Positions 61,216 through 64,000 of a stretch of DNA of 64,000 bases are shown piece after piece; the stretch's first letter is position 1; each line of letters opens with the position of its first letter. The DNA comes from Niabella sp. (GTDB lineage Bacteria > Bacteroidota > Bacteroidia > Chitinophagales > Chitinophagaceae), in contig NZ_JASLGT010000018.1 of assembly GCF_030150205.1 (NCBI RefSeq), positions 1 to 64,000 on the forward strand, written 5' to 3'. Below the pieces are notes generated by a model, which searched no databases, was not told the DNA's origin, and worked only from the letters and a program-made list of their open reading frames with translations. Both the position numbers and the translations under genes were made by a program.

Positions 61216-64000
61216 ATGATGATGTTATCGAAGATGAAGTTGATATGGATCGGTGTTTTTTGTGCCTGTTTTTTTAGCGGCATGGCCCAGGACAACTGGG
61301 CGCTGATGAAGGAAATTGAAAAGGGGATCAAAGCGCCCCGGTTTCAAAAGAAAGACTATAATATTCTTGCGTTTGGCGCCCGTGCCGGAGGGGTTGCAGA
61401 TGCCCGGCCGGCCATCAACAAAGCCATTGCCCGCTGTAACCAGCAGGGAGGCGGGCGCGTACTGATTCCTGCAGGAAAGTTTTTTATAAAAGGCCCTATT
61501 GTACTTAAAAGCAATGTGAACCTGCATGTGAGCGAAGGAGCTGAACTGGTCTTCAGCAGTGTGGCGGAAGATTATCTTCCTGCTGTATTTACGCGCTGGG
61601 AAGGAACAGAACTGTATAACTATTCACCGCTGATCTATGCACGCAATGCGGTGAATATTGCCATTACCGGGAAAGGGCTGCTCAACGGAATGGGCACGGC
61701 TGGCTTTGCCACCTGGAAGCCGCTTCAGAAAAAGGATCAGCAGCAATTGCGGGCAATGGGAAGAACAGGCGTGCCTGTTGCAAAAAGAGTTTTTGGTAAA
61801 GACCACCATTTACGACCTGCTTTTGTGGAGCTGGTAGATTGCCGGAATATACTTATTGAAGACATTAAGCTGATCAACGCCACCTTTTGGGTGATCCACC
61901 CTATTTATTGTAACAATGTAACGGTAAGAGGGGTAACCGTAGAAAGCAGGAATCTGAACAGTGATGGCTGTGATCCGGAATCTTCTACAAATGTACTGAT
62001 CGAGAATTGTCGTTTTATTACCGGCGATGATGGCATTGCCATTAAATCAGGAAGAGACAATGATGGATGGCGGGTAAACAAGCCTACAGAAAATGTCATT
62101 ATCCGCAACTGTAGTTTTGAAACAGAGACCAACGCCGTATGCATTGGCAGCGAAATTTCGGGCGGGGTGCGCAATGTATTTGTAGAAAATATAAAAGTAA
62201 AAGAAGCATCCAATGCCGTATACTTTAAATCGAACCTGGACAGGGGCGGCTTTATTGAGCAGATCCGTGTGCGCAATGTGGTGGCCGATTCGGTGCGTTC
62301 TTCGGTGATTAAATTTGAGCCGGATTATAAATCCGAAAGCAAACAACATTATCCTACCCGTTTTCATGATTTTATCATCGAGAACGTTTCCGCCGCTGCT
62401 GCCGGCGATTATGCCATTGACATTACCGGTTTTGAGGCCATGCCCGTCTCCAATGTAACATTGAAGAATATAAACATCGCCAGGGCCGTGCAGCCTTACC
62501 GGGTAAAACATGCGGAGAAGGTTTCTTTTAACGGGGTAATGATCAATGGTGCACCTGTTATTTATGGTCAGCCCAATAAAACAGTTACCCTGAACGGGAC
62601 CTGGGAGGTAGCCATCAGTGATAATGAACCCGAACGGTATCATTCAAAGGTTCCGGTACCGGGCATCATTACCATGGCCAAACCGGCACTGGCCACGGAT
62701 CTGGACGGGCAGGAGCAAAAAACGATCCCATATCAGTACGTATGGTACCGGTACCAGTTTGATCTGAATGAGCCGGCATACCCGGATGCCTTGTTAAAGA
62801 TCAGGGCCAAGTACAATGCCCGGGTTTGGCTGAATGGCGTAGAGATCGGGTATGATCATTATTCAACCTACTCGCATGCAGCATTTGATATTACAAAAGC
62901 CCTGAATCTTAAAGGAAAGAATGTGCTGGTAGTTCGGGTGGGGAGCTGGAATACGGCATCGGCTCCATCCAAAGAAAACTCGGCAGAGTGGTGGCGCAAT
63001 ACCCGCGCGCCCGGTATATGGGATGATGTAACGATCGAACTGGGACAGGAAGTGGCCATTCAGCAGATTAAAGTGCTGCCGGACCTGAAAAAAAATATTG
63101 CCTCCTGCGAGGTGGAAATGGGTAATCGTTTGGCCACTGGTTCCCAGGTTACAGTGATCGCCGCCATACAGGACGGGGCGCAGGTATTGCAACAGGTAAA
63201 GCAGACCGTTCAGCTTTCCGGTAGGGGAAACACCGTTTGCCGGTTTGAACTGCCGGCGCAGGGGCTGGAGCATTGGAGCGCAGGAAAAGAAGGCAATCCG
63301 AAACTGTACCGGATGAAAGTAACATTAGTAGGCCGTGATGGTAAGGTATTTTCAGAAAAAGAAACCGCATTTGGATACCGGAGCATTGAAGTGAAAGGAA
63401 AAGATGTATTAGTGAATGGAAAAAAAGTTTTTTTCCGTGCGGAGAATGTGGCCTTTGTGCGGGCATTAACGCGTTGGTCGGGATCGGTGTTTGATGAACA
63501 ATGGATCCGGCGTTTTTTGCGGGCAGCCATTCATGATTATAATTTCAACTACCTGCGTATACACCTGGGCCATGCTTACAGTAAATGGTACGAGATAGCC
63601 GACCAGGAAGGTATTATGTTACAGGATGAGTGGCGGTACATGCACGATGATGAGCCTGTTGGTAAAGATAAAGAGGAAGCGGAAGCCGAGCTTACCCGCT
63701 GGGTGCATCAGAATGTGAATCATCCCTCCATTGTAACCTGGGACCAGGAAAATGAAGGACATGTGCATTTGAATGAATTAAAGGCAGCGCTCAGAAAATA
63801 CGATCCTACCCGGCTTTGGGGGGAAGATGACTTTGACGCAAAACATATTTATGAGTATTCTGAAAATATCATTGCTGATCCTGCAATTCCCATTCCGGCA
63901 GATAAACCCGGAACCGTACTGGAATCCTGCCGGTTGTGGACCAATGAATCCGGACTGCTGGAACCTAAAGAGAATTTTAAAACAAGTCGCACCAGTAGCG
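61216..64000 (+). CDS. GH28-GH2 fusion glycoside hydrolase, partial at the right edge
   Basis: An open frame of 928 codons with no stop to the window end. A signal peptide (ending SGMAQ) leads to a parallel beta-helix of the GH28 (polygalacturonase) family: AFGARAGGVADARPAINKAI, NSDGCDPESS (248-257), GDDGIAIKSG (270-279), IGSEISGGVRN (310-320) and YFKSNLDRGG (336-345). From about 495 a GH2-type sugar-binding domain (KIRAKYNARVWLNGVEIG), an Ig-like domain and a TIM barrel follow. TWDQENEG (841-848) gives the Asn-Glu acid/base (Glu847). The nucleophile must lie beyond the window. The usual GH28 His (GHG) is not seen. It closes the sulfatase operon. Confidence 0.85.
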   Translation, partial: MMMLSKMKLIWIGVFCACFFSGMAQDNWALMKEIEKGIKAPRFQKKDYNILAFGARAGGVADARPAINKAIARCNQQGGGRVLIPAGKFFIKGPIVLKSNVNLHVSEGAELVFSSVAEDYLPAVFTRWEGTELYNYSPLIYARNAVNIAITGKGLLNGMGTAGFATWKPLQKKDQQQLRAMGRTGVPVAKRVFGKDHHLRPAFVELVDCRNILIEDIKLINATFWVIHPIYCNNVTVRGVTVESRNLNSDGCDPESSTNVLIENCRFITGDDGIAIKSGRDNDGWRVNKPTENVIIRNCSFETETNAVCIGSEISGGVRNVFVENIKVKEASNAVYFKSNLDRGGFIEQIRVRNVVADSVRSSVIKFEPDYKSESKQHYPTRFHDFIIENVSAAAAGDYAIDITGFEAMPVSNVTLKNINIARAVQPYRVKHAEKVSFNGVMINGAPVIYGQPNKTVTLNGTWEVAISDNEPERYHSKVPVPGIITMAKPALATDLDGQEQKTIPYQYVWYRYQFDLNEPAYPDALLKIRAKYNARVWLNGVEIGYDHYSTYSHAAFDITKALNLKGKNVLVVRVGSWNTASAPSKENSAEWWRNTRAPGIWDDVTIELGQEVAIQQIKVLPDLKKNIASCEVEMGNRLATGSQVTVIAAIQDGAQVLQQVKQTVQLSGRGNTVCRFELPAQGLEHWSAGKEGNPKLYRMKVTLVGRDGKVFSEKETAFGYRSIEVKGKDVLVNGKKVFFRAENVAFVRALTRWSGSVFDEQWIRRFLRAAIHDYNFNYLRIHLGHAYSKWYEIADQEGIMLQDEWRYMHDDEPVGKDKEEAEAELTRWVHQNVNHPSIVTWDQENEGHVHLNELKAALRKYDPTRLWGEDDFDAKHIYEYSENIIADPAIPIPADKPGTVLESCRLWTNESGLLEPKENFKTSRTSS

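Noticed and set aside
62047..62643. Minus-strand frame of 198 codons inside the GH28-GH2 gene
   Set aside because: It is antisense to the beta-helix domain, which is clearly recognisable on the plus strand.
1..64000. tRNA genes, rRNA genes, CRISPR arrays, complete insertion sequences, prophage
   Set aside because: None was recognised on reading. A dedicated search (tRNAscan-SE, CRISPR finder, ISfinder) was not possible here.

Overview
The window reads as chromosomal DNA of a Bacteroidota bacterium, most likely family Chitinophagaceae. The supporting signs are many promoters of the Bacteroidota type (-7 box TAnnTTTG), an ECF sigma/FecR/TonB-receptor unit, dialkylresorcinol (flexirubin-type) genes, an S16 protein with a long C-terminal tail, a short NrdA, lipoprotein and outer-membrane genes in large numbers, and a sulfatase/glycoside hydrolase operon. 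The genus is not determined. No tRNA, rRNA or CRISPR array was seen. The only RNA gene recognised is the small SRP RNA.

Layout. 1-5 kb: the tail of an AT-rich gene, comEC, purH and a nitrilase-family gene. 5-11.3 kb: an ECF sigma factor divergent from fecR, a 1011-residue TonB-dependent receptor with an STN domain, and two small beta-barrel genes. 11.3-12 kb: a gene-free stretch rich in palindromic repeats. 12-18.2 kb: tetR-fabF (overlapping, with an operator-like palindrome inside the promoter), an hpf-like gene, nrdB, nrdA and a CPBP protease. 18.2-26.7 kb: a rhodanese lipoprotein between two copies of a 90-bp direct repeat, a VIT/DUF2135 surface protein, a deacetylase-like protein, lutB and a TlpA-like thioredoxin. 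26.8-32.6 kb: a DUF3472 protein and a five-gene minus-strand cluster with darA and darB. 33-38 kb: rpsP, rimM, a double SGNH hydrolase, a DUF4382 lipoprotein, a DinB-fold protein and a lipoprotein. 38-48 kb: DNA polymerase IV, SRP RNA, fructose-6-phosphate aldolase, a LolC/FtsX-type permease, a SpoU methyltransferase, a BamA/TamA-like lipoprotein, truB, a NIPSNAP protein and mnmE. 48-54 kb: a UPF1-like helicase gene with an apparent 5' frameshift, and katG. 54-64 kb: a LamG/endonuclease-exonuclease-phosphatase protein, then an operon of three sulfatases and a GH28-GH2 fusion that runs off the right edge.

Functional themes. Housekeeping genes (purH, nrdAB, rpsP-rimM, truB, mnmE, polymerase IV, SRP RNA) are mixed with envelope and accessory genes. 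The two most distinctive accessory blocks are the dar cluster, which carries a BtrH-like putative acyltransferase, and the sulfatase/GH28-GH2 operon, whose layout suggests breakdown of a sulfated, uronate-containing polysaccharide. Intergenic DNA holds several low-complexity or palindromic repeat families. Some of these are read inside genes, most clearly in the GTPase domain of MnmE.
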